Positions 18,575 to 26,852 of a DNA stretch of 64,000 nucleotides are shown here, piece by piece. The notes beneath the pieces were generated by a model. That model was given only the letters and a program-made list of their open reading frames with translations, was not told the DNA's origin and searched no databases. Origin of the DNA: Streptomyces sp. HUAS 15-9 (GTDB taxonomy: Bacteria > Actinomycetota > Actinomycetes > Streptomycetales > Streptomycetaceae); NCBI RefSeq assembly GCF_025642155.1, contig NZ_CP106798.1, forward strand, positions 2,418,001 through 2,482,000, in the 5' to 3' direction. Made by a program: the position numbers and the translations under genes. Position 1 is the stretch's first letter, and the number at the start of each line of letters is the position of its first letter.

Positions 18575-19765
18575 TCAGCCGAAGGTGACCGGCAGGTGGT
18601 GCGGCCCGCGCAGCATCAGGCTGGGGCGCCACACGACGGCGTCGGGCTCGGTGTCCAGGGCGAGTCCGGGGCACCGCTCCAGCAGCGTGCGGAAGGCGAT
18701 CGCGCCCTGCACACGGGCCAGCGGTGCGCCCAGGCAGTGGTGGATGCCGTAGCCGAACGCCATGTGGCCGCGGGCGTCCCGGCGGATGTCGAAGCGGTCG
18801 GACCGGGCGAACCGCCGGGGATCACGCGAGGCGGCGGCCAGCACGACTGCCACCGAGTCCCCGGCGCCGATCACCGTGCCGCCGATCTCCACGGGCTCCT
18901 TGGCGTAGCGGAACGCCGTGGTCTCGACGGGTCCGTCGTAGCGGAGCATCTCCTCCACGGCGTTCTCCAGCAGTGACCAGTCGGCGCGCAGGGCCGCCAG
19001 CTGGTCGGGGTGGCGCAGCAGGGCGAGTGTGCCGCTGGACAGCAGGTTGGCCGCCGTCTCGTAGCCGGCCACCAGCAGCAGGAAGGCCATGCCCAGCATC
19101 TCCTCGAAGGAGAGCCGGTCCTCCTCCTCGCCCATGTGCCCGGCCAGCGCGCTCAGCAGGTCCTCACCGGGTTCCTGCCGCTTGGCGGCGATGAGGTCGG
19201 CAAGATAGCCCGTCATGGCCTGGGCCGCGGCACCGGCGGCCTCGGGCCGGGTGAAGTCGGTGCTCTCCAGGTACCAGTCGTGAAAGGTCTTGCGGTCGTT
19301 CGCCGGTACGCCGAGCAGTTCGCAGATGACGGCCAGGGGGAGGGGCAGCGCGAACGCCTCGACCAGGTCCGCACGGCCCAGCGGCAGCATGGCGTCCACG
19401 AGTTCGTCCGCGATCCGCTGGATCTTGGGGCGCAGCGCCTCGATGCGCCGGGGCGTGAAGTCCTTCGCTACCAGCCCCCGCAGCCGGGTGTGCTGCGGGG
19501 GATCCGTCTGCACCATGTTCAGGCCGATGGCGTTGCCGCCGTCGTCCTGCCATCCGGCCGAGTGCCTGATGTCGTTGGACAGCCGTGCGTCGGCCAGCGC
19601 GGATCGCGCCTCCTCGTGGCCCACGACGAGCCAGAACTCCCCCGACGCCGAGGTCCGTACCCGGTGCACCGGGCCCTTGGCGCGCATGCGCTCGTAGACC
19701 GGATACGGGTCGTCGACGAATTCCTGGCCGAGTGCTGACAGATCTTCAAAGCCGGTCACGGACAA
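18575..19765 (-). CDS. Cytochrome P450 (CYP107-like), TetR-adjacent
   Basis: A 396-residue P450 with I-helix AGYETA, ExxR in EEMLRYDGP and heme loop FGYGIHHCLGA (Cys344). The second Thr of the usual AGxxTT is Ala, but the catalytic acid-alcohol pair Glu-Thr is present. The start is read as TTG 19763-19765, because GAGGA lies seven bases upstream; no ATG is nearby. It is divergent from the tetR gene, and the shared intergenic region holds two operator-like sites, so it is probably TetR-regulated. It may add an oxidation to a cyclooctatin-type diterpene or belong to an independent TetR module next to it. Confidence 0.9.
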   Translation of the reverse strand: MSVTGFEDLSALGQEFVDDPYPVYERMRAKGPVHRVRTSASGEFWLVVGHEEARSALADARLSNDIRHSAGWQDDGGNAIGLNMVQTDPPQHTRLRGLVAKDFTPRRIEALRPKIQRIADELVDAMLPLGRADLVEAFALPLPLAVICELLGVPANDRKTFHDWYLESTDFTRPEAAGAAAQAMTGYLADLIAAKRQEPGEDLLSALAGHMGEEEDRLSFEEMLGMAFLLLVAGYETAANLLSSGTLALLRHPDQLAALRADWSLLENAVEEMLRYDGPVETTAFRYAKEPVEIGGTVIGAGDSVAVVLAAASRDPRRFARSDRFDIRRDARGHMAFGYGIHHCLGAPLARVQGAIAFRTLLERCPGLALDTEPDAVVWRPSLMLRGPHHLPVTFG

Positions 19766-19800
19766 GTGAGTTCCTCGCTTCGAACGGGCCGGACACAGGC

Positions 19801-19877
19801 AACCGTGGAGTACTCCCCGGTTGACGGCGCGACCCTAACAGCGGAAACGGGGAGTAGTCCACGGTTGGTGTTAGGGT
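19801..19877. promoter_or_regulatory. Double TetR operator and divergent promoters
   Basis: Two inverted copies of a 19-bp element face each other: AACCGTGGAGTACTCCCCG (19801-19819) and CGGGGAGTAGTCCACGGTT (19848-19866), matching at 18 of 19 positions. The first is itself part of a near-perfect 20-bp palindrome (19802-19821). Each strand also has GTTAGGGT: the minus-strand TAGGGT is the complement of 19832-19837 (P450 promoter) and the plus-strand TAGGGT is 19872-19877 (tetR promoter). The tetR -10 box lies seven bases before the ATG, so its mRNA would be leaderless. The elements overlap the -35 zones, as repressor sites do. Confidence 0.75.
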
Positions 19878-19884
19878 GCCGCCC

Positions 19885-20589
19885 ATGGCCAGCGGCGAGG
19901 ACCGGCGAACCCCCAGGCGCAGCGACGCGCGGCGCAATCGCGAGACGCTGATCGCCGCCGCCCGGGAGATCTACGCCGAACGCGGGGTGGACGCCCCGCT
20001 GGACGACATCGCCCGCCGGGCCGAAGTCGGCAACGCCACGCTCTACCGTCACTTCGCCGGGCGCGCCGAACTGATCGAGGCCGTTTTCCACGACGCGCTC
20101 ACCCCGATCCTGGCCCTGGCCCGGCAGACCCGTGAGCGGGCCGACGCCTGGAGCGGCCTCACCGCCTACCTCGACCATGTCTTCGCCCTCCTGGCCGCCG
20201 ACCGCGGCGCGGGCGACCTGATGACCACCGGCATCCAGGGCGTGCCCACGCTCGACGCCCTGCGCGAGGAGAACCACCGCACGCTGGAGACCCTTCTGCG
20301 CCGCGGCCAGGCGCAGGGCACGATCCGGGCCGACCTCACGGTGGAGGACCTGCTGTTCCTGCTGGCCGCGCTGGGCCGGGCCGCACCGGCCGCGCCCGGC
20401 TCCTGGCGCCGCCATCTGGCCCTGCTGCTGGACGGCCTGCGTCCGGCCGGCGCCCACCCGCTGCCCGCTCCCCCGCTCGGACCGGAGGAGTTCGACGCCG
20501 CTCTGCACCGTCTCGGCACCGCCCCGCGGGCACCCGCGCGGCGGGAGCCGCCCCCCAGTCCACCGACATCGGAGACCTCCACACCATGA
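19885..20589 (+). CDS. TetR-family transcriptional repressor
   Basis: A 234-residue regulator with an N-terminal TetR helix-turn-helix (about residues 10-60): RRNRETLIAAAREIYAERG, then LDDIARRAEVGNATLYRHF. The C-terminal ligand domain (about 80-200) is of the transcriptional regulator C-terminal type common in Streptomyces. Start ATG 19885 is preferred to the in-frame GTG 19876. The gene is divergent from a P450 and overlaps the acyltransferase gene by ATGA, so it most likely represses both through the double operator. The ligand is unknown; a diterpene or acyl compound is a reasonable guess. The tail is Pro-rich. Confidence 0.92.
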   Translation: MASGEDRRTPRRSDARRNRETLIAAAREIYAERGVDAPLDDIARRAEVGNATLYRHFAGRAELIEAVFHDALTPILALARQTRERADAWSGLTAYLDHVFALLAADRGAGDLMTTGIQGVPTLDALREENHRTLETLLRRGQAQGTIRADLTVEDLLFLLAALGRAAPAAPGSWRRHLALLLDGLRPAGAHPLPAPPLGPEEFDAALHRLGTAPRAPARREPPPSPPTSETSTP

Positions 20590-21914
20590 CGCGTCAGCGC
20601 CCCATATCTCCCTTCGAGAGCGTCTACTTCCTGGATCTGGGTGCCGCGGGTCTCCCGCTGTACGACATGCCCGAGTTCGTCGAGTCCCTGGTCCGCGGCC
20701 GCCCGGACATCACGCTGACGAGGCGGGCGCTCGGCCTGCTGACCGAGCACCACCCGATCCTGCGCTCGGAGGTGACGTCCGGCGAAGGGGGCCTGCTGCT
20801 GCGGGTCCGCGACCGGGTCCAGCCGCCGCTCACCGTCCTCGACGGCATCGAGGACACCTACGCCGAGCTGATCAACTCACGGCCCGACTGGACCGAGAGC
20901 CTGCTGCACGCCTGGCTGCTGACCGACGGTGAGCGCAGCCAGGTGGTGCTCGGCGTCCACCACGGCGTGGCCGACGGCCGGTCGGCCTTCGCCCTTCTCG
21001 ACGAGTTCTGGCAGTACTACACGGCCCTGGCGGCCGGCGCGGATCCCTCCCCCGAGCGGCGAGAGGCGCTGCCCGAGGCGATCGACACCCGGCTGGCCGG
21101 CGCCTTCCCCGACGCCGAGATCGACGCCCTGGTGGACGCCATCGCGCAGGGCGCGGCGGCCGACGCCAAACCCGCCACGCTGCCCACGGACGGCTTGGGA
21201 CGCCCCGACCGTCCGGCCGAGGCGCGCCGCTTCGTCGTCGACCGGCTGGAGTTCGCCCCTCGGACCACCGAGGCCGTGGTGGACGCCGCCCGGGCCCGCG
21301 GGGTGACCGTCAACAGCCTCGTCACAGGGCTGGTGATGACCGCCGTACGCGCGCAACTGGCACCGGAGTACGGTCCGTTGACGATGACCTGCGGTCACGG
21401 TGTCGATCTGCGCACCCGGCTGACCCCGCAACTGCCCCTGAGCAGCGTGCTCAACTGCATCACCGGGCTGCAGACCACGCTGGCCGTCCGGTACGACGAC
21501 CGCCCGGAGACCGTCGGCCGGGAGGTGGCCGGCCAAGTCGCCAGCTCCCTGGACCGGCGCGACCCCGAGCGCTTCCTTCTCGCCGCGCTCAGGGCGGGTG
21601 CCAGGGGCATCGCGGTGCCCGTACCGGTGGTCACCTACGGCATCTCCAACGTCGGCCGGATCCCCGCGCACCCCGTCCCCGAGGACATGGAGCTGCTCCG
21701 CTTCGGCGGTACGGCCAACGCGCCGGGCATGCCGCCCAAGATCGGCGTCGCGAGCTTCGGCGGCCGGCTGCTCGTACAGAACGAGTACGACAGCTGGACC
21801 TACGGCCCGGAACAGATGCGGACGCTGCGCGAGACCCTGCGTGCCTCCCTGACGGATCTGGTCACGGATAGAGTGAGGGCCACCCCAGGCCCCGAGGGAG
21901 AGAACCAGCCGTGA
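20586..21914 (+). CDS. PapA-like / condensation-superfamily acyltransferase
   Basis: A 442-residue protein of the chloramphenicol acetyltransferase/condensation superfamily. The active-site HHxxxDG is HHGVADG at 125-131 (His126 general base), with N-terminal ISPFESVYF resembling the start of PapA proteins and a later TYGISNVGRIP in the position of the DFGWG-like latch. PapA-type enzymes move acyl groups from CoA or carrier proteins to alcohols. No carrier protein gene is nearby, so acyl-CoA is the likely donor. It overlaps tetR (ATGA) and its stop overlaps the RAM-domain gene (GTGA). A hydroxylated diterpene is a possible acceptor, by inference only. Confidence 0.8.
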   Translation: MTRQRPISPFESVYFLDLGAAGLPLYDMPEFVESLVRGRPDITLTRRALGLLTEHHPILRSEVTSGEGGLLLRVRDRVQPPLTVLDGIEDTYAELINSRPDWTESLLHAWLLTDGERSQVVLGVHHGVADGRSAFALLDEFWQYYTALAAGADPSPERREALPEAIDTRLAGAFPDAEIDALVDAIAQGAAADAKPATLPTDGLGRPDRPAEARRFVVDRLEFAPRTTEAVVDAARARGVTVNSLVTGLVMTAVRAQLAPEYGPLTMTCGHGVDLRTRLTPQLPLSSVLNCITGLQTTLAVRYDDRPETVGREVAGQVASSLDRRDPERFLLAALRAGARGIAVPVPVVTYGISNVGRIPAHPVPEDMELLRFGGTANAPGMPPKIGVASFGGRLLVQNEYDSWTYGPEQMRTLRETLRASLTDLVTDRVRATPGPEGENQP

Positions 21915-22192
21915 TCACAGCGATCGTTCTGATCAAGACCAGCGTGGACCGGATCCCCGAGATCGCGGAGTCGATCGCTTCGCTGGACTCGGTGAGCGAG
22001 GTCTTCTCCGTCACCGGTACGTACGACCTGATCGCGATGGTGCGGGTCAAGGAGCACGAGGAACTGGCGGAGGTCATCCCCGGCCGGATCAGCAAGATCC
22101 CGGGGGTGGAGGCCACGGACACGCACGTGGCCTTCCGCACGTACTCACAGCACGACCTCGAGGCGGCGTTCTCGATCGGGCTGGACAACTGA
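21911..22192 (+). CDS. Stand-alone Lrp/AsnC ligand-binding (RAM) domain protein
   Basis: The 93-residue protein is a single RAM domain with no helix-turn-helix. It begins MITAIVLIKT and contains VTGTYDLIAMVRV, the sensing loop of AsnC-family proteins, followed by PGVEATDTHVAF. Such proteins bind amino acids and can form mixed oligomers with full-length Lrp regulators. The start is GTG 21911 with GAGGGAGA upstream, inside the end of the acyltransferase gene. Being next to the SAM-riboswitch cysteine desulfurase and trpD, it is probably part of the core amino-acid region and not of the island, despite the overlap. Confidence 0.88.
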   Translation: MITAIVLIKTSVDRIPEIAESIASLDSVSEVFSVTGTYDLIAMVRVKEHEELAEVIPGRISKIPGVEATDTHVAFRTYSQHDLEAAFSIGLDN

Positions 22193-22247
22193 CCAGGGCC
22201 CTGATGGACAGATCGGACGGCTGGACGGTCACGTCGACCCACCCCGT

Positions 22248-22281
22248 GCTCCCCCGTCAGGAGTCCCGCTGACAGGGGAGC
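22248..22281. terminator. Bidirectional hairpin terminator
   Basis: GCTCCCC-GTCAG pairs with CTGAC-GGGGAGC around an 8-base loop, a 12-bp stem with one bulged pair. It separates the convergent RAM-domain and cysteine desulfurase genes. Confidence 0.8.
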
Positions 22282-22305
22282 GTGTACCGCGGTGACGTAC
22301 GGCGG

Positions 22306-23667
22306 TCAGACCGCCGGGACGCAGCGGCCGTCCTCGGTGCGGTACTGCCACTTGGCGCCGTCCTGGACCAGTTCCTTCACGGCGTTCACGAAACGGTCGA
22401 CGTGCTCGTCCGGCGTGCCCGCGCCGAAGCTGACGCGGACGGCGTTGAGGGACTTCTCGCCGGGCGCGGCCTCCGGAGCGCCGCACTCGCCCTGGGCCTG
22501 CGGGTCGCCGCCCAGCAGGGTGCGCACGAGCGGGTGCGCGCAGAACAGGCCGTCGCGGACCCCGATGCCGTACTCGGCGGAGAGCGCGGCGGCGAAGTGC
22601 GAGCTGTTCCAGCCCTCGACGACGAAGGAGATCACACCGACGCGCGGGGCGTCGTCGCCGAAGAGGGAGAGGACGCGGACCTGCGGGACCTCGGCCAGGC
22701 CCGCCCTGACCTTGCGGATCAGGTACTCCTCGCGGGCCACCAGGGTGTCGAAGCCGGCCTCGGTGAGGGCCTTGCAGGCGGAGGCGATGGAGTAGACGCC
22801 GATGACGTTCGGGGAGCCGGCCTCGTGGCGGGCGGCGGTCTCGTGCCAGTCCACGGCCACGCCCCCGTCCGCACGGCGGCTGACCCCGCGGCTGGCGCCG
22901 CCGCCCGCCAGGTACGGCTCGGCCGCGCGTAGCCAGTCGGCGCGGCCGGCCAGCACACCGGAGCCGAACGGGGCGTACAGCTTGTGGCCGGAGAAGGCGA
23001 CCCAGTCGACGTCCAGGTCCTGGACCGACACCGGGTGGTGCGGGGCCAGCTGGGCGGCGTCCAGGACGATCCGGGCGCCGTGCGCGTGGGCGGCGGCGGC
23101 CAGTTCGCGGACCGGCCACAGCTCGCCGGTGACGTTGGAGGCGCCCGTGACGCACACCAGGGCCGGGCCGTGAGGGTCGCGGTCGGCGAGGGCCCGCTCC
23201 AGGGTCGCGACCGCCTCCCGCGGGCTGCGCGGGGCGTCGAGGTAGCTGACCCGGGCGTCCTTCCAGGGCAGCAGCGAGGCGTGGTGCTCGGTCTCGAAGA
23301 CGAAGACCTGGCAGTCGGCGGGGAGCGCGGCGGCGAGCAGGTTGAGGGAGTCGGTGGTGGACCGGGTGAAGATCACCTGGTCGTCCGCGCGGCAGTCGAG
23401 GAACTCGGCGACCGTCCTGCGGGCGTTCTCGAAGAGGTCGGTGGAGAGCTGGGAGAGGTAGCCGGCGCCGCGGTGGACACTGCCGTAGTAGGGGGCGTAG
23501 GCCGCCACGTCGTCCCAGACGCGCTGGAGGGCGGGAGCGCTGGCCGCGTAGTCGAGCGCGGCGTAGGTGACTTCGCCACCCGTGACGAGCGGGACGGTGA
23601 CATCTCCACCCAGAACGGGAAGAGGGGAACAAATGGTCTGGGCGGCGGCAGCGGTGGAGACGGACAT
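22306..23667 (-). CDS. SAM-riboswitch-controlled cysteine desulfurase (class V aminotransferase)
   Basis: A 453-residue PLP enzyme. The PLP lysine is in FSGHKLYAPFG, the Asp/Gln pair in VLDAAQLAPH, and the SufS-type catalytic Cys in RDGLFCAHPLV. The start is ATG 23667 with AGGAG eight bases upstream. It fits group II cysteine desulfurases (SufS/CsdA), which release sulfur from cysteine, but it stands alone without sufBCD. A SAM-IV riboswitch in its leader points to a role in sulfur or methionine supply. A second, unrelated cysteine desulfurase fused to TusA occurs at 34850. Cysteine or selenocysteine lyase activity is inferred. Confidence 0.86.
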   Translation of the reverse strand: MSVSTAAAAQTICSPLPVLGGDVTVPLVTGGEVTYAALDYAASAPALQRVWDDVAAYAPYYGSVHRGAGYLSQLSTDLFENARRTVAEFLDCRADDQVIFTRSTTDSLNLLAAALPADCQVFVFETEHHASLLPWKDARVSYLDAPRSPREAVATLERALADRDPHGPALVCVTGASNVTGELWPVRELAAAAHAHGARIVLDAAQLAPHHPVSVQDLDVDWVAFSGHKLYAPFGSGVLAGRADWLRAAEPYLAGGGASRGVSRRADGGVAVDWHETAARHEAGSPNVIGVYSIASACKALTEAGFDTLVAREEYLIRKVRAGLAEVPQVRVLSLFGDDAPRVGVISFVVEGWNSSHFAAALSAEYGIGVRDGLFCAHPLVRTLLGGDPQAQGECGAPEAAPGEKSLNAVRVSFGAGTPDEHVDRFVNAVKELVQDGAKWQYRTEDGRCVPAV

Positions 23668-23809
23668 GGTGAACTCCTGTGAGTGGCAAGGCGGAACCAC
23701 CACGCGAGCGCGCACGACTCGAGCGTGGGGAAGGTGAAAGGGGTACGCGGAAGCGGGGCTCTGCGCCCTATCGCATTCGCTTGCTCACAGAAAGCTCCCT
23801 CGACGACCA

Positions 23810-23946
23810 GGACCCCTGGTGTGCGAGGGGTCCGCGCTTGCCGTAGACCTCGCTGCCTACGACCTGGTCCTCACCCGGGGCACCCCGCCACGGACGGAGG
23901 GTTGCCGGACAGTCGGCCGGGGCCTCATGACTGTCACTCATGACCT
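23810..23946 (-). promoter_or_regulatory. SAM-IV riboswitch with downstream hairpin
   Basis: On the minus strand the leader starts GGTCATGAGTGACAGTC. A 7-bp stem GACAGTC/GACTGTC closes the P2 arm. The conserved core CCGGCAACCCTCC follows, then GGGGTGCCCCGGGTGAGGAC, and P1 closes with GGTC/GACC. A short GTAG/CTAC stem and GGCAAGCGCGG follow. This order matches the SAM-IV class of actinobacteria, which shares the SAM-I binding core. A perfect 8-bp hairpin GGACCCCT/AGGGGTCC (23810-23833) immediately follows and is the likely expression platform. It should turn the cysteine desulfurase down when S-adenosylmethionine is abundant. Confidence 0.88.
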
Positions 23947-23970
23947 GGACAGAAAAGTACTGAAGTGATC

Positions 23971-24006
23971 GCGGTCCCGCAACCCGTGTCCGGATCGCGG
24001 GACCGC
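23971..24006. terminator. Terminator after trpD
   Basis: Perfect 10-bp stem GCGGTCCCGC / GCGGGACCGC with a 16-base loop, just downstream of the minus-strand trpD stop. It insulates trpD from the riboswitch promoter region. Confidence 0.75.
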
Positions 24007-24018
24007 CGACCGGTCATG

Positions 24019-25083
24019 TCACGCGTTGCTGGCGGCCACCCACCGTTCGAGCACCCGCTTGGCCGAGCCCGAGTCGATCGACTCCGCGGCCTTGGCCATT
24101 CCGGCGCCGAGCTGCTCGGCGAGGGTGCCGGGGCCCGGATCGAGGGCCACCAGGGCCGCCGCCGAATTCAGCAGCACGGCGTCCCGTACGGGCCCCTTCT
24201 CGCCGTCCAGCAGCCGCCGGGCGACCTCCGCGTTGTACGACGGGTCCCCGCCCCGCAGCGCCTCCACCGGCACCAGCTCGATGCCGACGTCCCGCGGGTC
24301 GAAGCTCTCCTCGGTGACCTTGCCGTCCCGGACGACCCAGACGCGGGAGGTGGACGTCGTGGTCAGCTCGTCGAGCCCGTCGTCGCCGCGGAACACCAGG
24401 GAGGAGTTGCCTCGCTCTGCCAGGACGCCCGCGATCATCGGCGCCAGCCGGGGGTCCGCGACGCCGACCGCCTGGGATCGGACCTTGGCCGGATTTGTCA
24501 GCGGGCCGAGAGCGTTGAAGACCGTGCGGATGCCCAACTGGCTGCGGGCCGCGGCGACATGGCGCAGCGCCGGGTGGAACTTCACGGCGAAGCAGAAGGT
24601 GATGCCCGCCTCCTCCGCGACCTCGGCGACCCGCTGGGGCGTCAGGTCGAGGTTGACGCCGAGCTTCTCCAGGACGTCGGAGGAGCCGGACGCCGACGAG
24701 GCGGCCCGGTTGCCGTGCTTGACGACCTTGGCGCCGGTGCCGGCCACCACCAGCGCGGACATCGTGGAGATGTTCACCGTCTTCGCGCCGTCACCGCCCG
24801 TGCCGACGATGTCGACCGTGCGGCCGGACACCTCGATCACCTTGGCGTGCTCGTACATCGCGCGGACGACGCCCGTGATCTCCTCGACGGTCTCGCCCTT
24901 GGCCCGCAGGGCCACCACGAAGCCGGCGATCTGGGCGTCGGTCGCCTCGCCGCGCATGATCCGGTCCATCGCCCAGGCCGTCGCGTCGGCGCTCTGGTCA
25001 CGTCCGTCCAGCAGGGCGTTCAGCACCTCGGGCCAGGAACGGCCCGCCGCGGTGTCGCCTCCAGCGGGGGTCACAGCGCTCAT
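24019..25083 (-). CDS. trpD: Anthranilate phosphoribosyltransferase
   Basis: A 354-residue TrpD. The PRPP-binding glycine motif is [10 protein letters not shown] (about residues 92-99), followed by [17 protein letters not shown] and the substrate loop ending NPAKVRSQ. The start is the ATG before SAVTPAGG. It transfers phosphoribose from PRPP to anthranilate in tryptophan synthesis, in the cytosol. No other trp gene is adjacent; the lone trpD next to ctaE-qcrCAB matches the M. tuberculosis order (trpD Rv2192c before ctaE). It is convergent neither with nor coupled to its neighbours, with terminators on both sides. Confidence 0.95.
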   Translation of the reverse strand: MSAVTPAGGDTAAGRSWPEVLNALLDGRDQSADATAWAMDRIMRGEATDAQIAGFVVALRAKGETVEEITGVVRAMYEHAKVIEVSGRTVDIVGTGGDGAKTVNISTMSALVVAGTGAKVVKHGNRAASSASGSSDVLEKLGVNLDLTPQRVAEVAEEAGITFCFAVKFHPALRHVAAARSQLGIRTVFNALGPLTNPAKVRSQAVGVADPRLAPMIAGVLAERGNSSLVFRGDDGLDELTTTSTSRVWVVRDGKVTEESFDPRDVGIELVPVEALRGGDPSYNAEVARRLLDGEKGPVRDAVLLNSAAALVALDPGPGTLAEQLGAGMAKAAESIDSGSAKRVLERWVAASNA

Positions 25084-25163
25084 AAGCCGCTCCTGGGTGA
25101 GGTCCCGGATTCCGGGACACGAGTCTCAACGAGGTCCACCCTATCCAGCCGCCGGGCATGGCG

Positions 25164-25196
25164 AGGGGCCCCGTCCGAACACCGGACGGGGCCCCT
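25164..25196. terminator. Terminator of the ctaE-qcrCAB operon
   Basis: Perfect 14-bp stem AGGGGCCCCGTCCG / CGGACGGGGCCCCT with a 5-base loop, 25 bases after the qcrB stop on the minus strand. Confidence 0.88.
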
Positions 25197-25220
25197 GCCG
25201 TGGCGTGGCGTGCGCAGCGA

Positions 25221-26852
25221 TCAGTGGTGGCCGTGGCCGCTCGTGATCTCCTTGTACTCCTCGACGGTGGCCTTCGGGATCTGGGAGTCCTCGCCGTAGA
25301 GCGCGTCGCTGAGCTTGGCGCGCAGCTTCTGCGTGCCCGGCACCTTGCGCTCGACACCGTTCTCGTCGACCGTCGGGCCGATCGCGGCCGGCGCGTACTG
25401 CTCGTGCGCCGTGAGGGTGTGCAGCTGCTCCTGGCTGAGCGGCTCGTGGATCTCGATGAACTCACCGTGCGGCAGGCGCTTGATGATGCCGGTCTCGCGA
25501 CCGTGCAGCACCTTCTCCCTGTCCCGGCGCTGCAGGCCGAGGCAGATCCGCTTGGTGACGATGAACGCGATGACCGGTCCGACGATGAAGAAGATCCGGA
25601 CGAACCAGGTAACGGCGTTGATCGACAGGCTGAAGTGCGTGGCCCACAGGTCGTTGCCACCACCGACCAGCGTGATCATGTACATCGTGACCCAGGCGAC
25701 ACCCAGAGCGGTACGGGTCGGGTGGTTGCGCGGACGGTCCAGGATGTGGTGCTCGCGCTTGTCACCGGTGATCCAGGACTCGATGAACGGGTAGGCCGCC
25801 ATCGCCGCCAGGACCACACCGAAGAGCACCAGCGGGATGAACACGCCCAGGACGAGCGTGTGACCCCAGAAGTTGATCTCCCAGCCGGGCATGAAGCGGA
25901 TCAGGCCCTCGGCGAAGCCCATGTACCAGTCGGGCTGGGCGCCGGTGGACACCTGGTCCGGACGGTAGGGGCCCATGGCCCAGATCGGGTTGATCTGCGC
26001 GACGGCCGCGATGGCCGCGATGACACCGAAGACCAGGAAGAAGAAGCCTCCGGCCTTCGCCATGTACACCGGCAGCAGCGGCATGCCGACGACGTTCTTC
26101 TCGGACTTTCCGGGGCCCGCGAACTGCGTGTGCTTGTGGTAGAAGACCAGGATCAGGTGGCCGACCACCAGGCCGAGCATGATGCCCGGCAGCAGCAGGA
26201 TGTGGATCGAGTAGAACCGGGCCACGAAGTCGTGGCCGGGGAACTGACCGCCGAAGAGGAAGAACGAGATGTACGTGCCGACGATCGGCATGGACAGGAT
26301 CGCGCCCTCGGTGAAGCGGACACCGGTGCCGGAGAGCAGGTCGTCCGGGAGCGAGTAACCGGTGAAGCCGGTGAACATGCCCAGGACGAACAGCAGGAAG
26401 CCGAACAGCCAGTTGATCTCACGCGGCTTGCGGAACGCGCCGGTGAAGAACACGCGCATCATGTGCACGAACATGCCGGCGAGGAAGATCAGCGCGGCCC
26501 AGTGGTGGATCTGCCGGATCAGCAGACCACCGCGCACGTCGAAGGAGATGTGCAGGGTCGAGTTGAACGCCTCGGACATCAGCTGGCCCTGCAGCGGGAC
26601 GTAGCTGCCGTGGTACTCCACCTCGTTCATCGACGGGTGGAAGAACAGCGTCAGATACACACCCGTGAGGATGATGATGATGAAGCTGTACAGGCACACT
26701 TCGCCCAACATGAACGACCAGTGGTCGGGGAAGATCTTGCGCATGTTGGACTTGGCCAGGGAGTAGATCCCGAGCCGGCCGTCGGCCCAGTCGGCGACGC
26801 GCTCGCCGGCGGGCGCCTTGCCGCGTCGCTCGTTGTTCTCGTTGGTGCTCAT
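25221..26852 (-). CDS. qcrB: Menaquinol-cytochrome c reductase cytochrome b subunit
   Basis: A 543-residue cytochrome b with eight or more membrane helices. It begins MSTNENNERRGK, and the quinol-site helices hold HHWAALIFLAGMFVHMM (heme b ligands) and GYSLPDDLLSGTG. The C-terminal hydrophilic extension ends in KATVEEYKEITSGHGHH. The frame is open for 154 codons upstream but those overlap qcrA. The ATG overlaps the qcrA stop by ATGA. It works in the bcc complex, which passes electrons from menaquinol through QcrA and QcrC to the aa3 oxidase CtaCDEF as one supercomplex in the plasma membrane. PDDL replaces the PEWY of classical subunits, as in other actinobacteria. Confidence 0.96.
   Translation of the reverse strand: MSTNENNERRGKAPAGERVADWADGRLGIYSLAKSNMRKIFPDHWSFMLGEVCLYSFIIIILTGVYLTLFFHPSMNEVEYHGSYVPLQGQLMSEAFNSTLHISFDVRGGLLIRQIHHWAALIFLAGMFVHMMRVFFTGAFRKPREINWLFGFLLFVLGMFTGFTGYSLPDDLLSGTGVRFTEGAILSMPIVGTYISFFLFGGQFPGHDFVARFYSIHILLLPGIMLGLVVGHLILVFYHKHTQFAGPGKSEKNVVGMPLLPVYMAKAGGFFFLVFGVIAAIAAVAQINPIWAMGPYRPDQVSTGAQPDWYMGFAEGLIRFMPGWEINFWGHTLVLGVFIPLVLFGVVLAAMAAYPFIESWITGDKREHHILDRPRNHPTRTALGVAWVTMYMITLVGGGNDLWATHFSLSINAVTWFVRIFFIVGPVIAFIVTKRICLGLQRRDREKVLHGRETGIIKRLPHGEFIEIHEPLSQEQLHTLTAHEQYAPAAIGPTVDENGVERKVPGTQKLRAKLSDALYGEDSQIPKATVEEYKEITSGHGHH

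Noticed and set aside
10923-22248. Insertion sequence, integrase or att sites bordering the diterpene island
   Set aside because: No transposase, integrase, tRNA gene or flanking direct repeat was visible at either edge.
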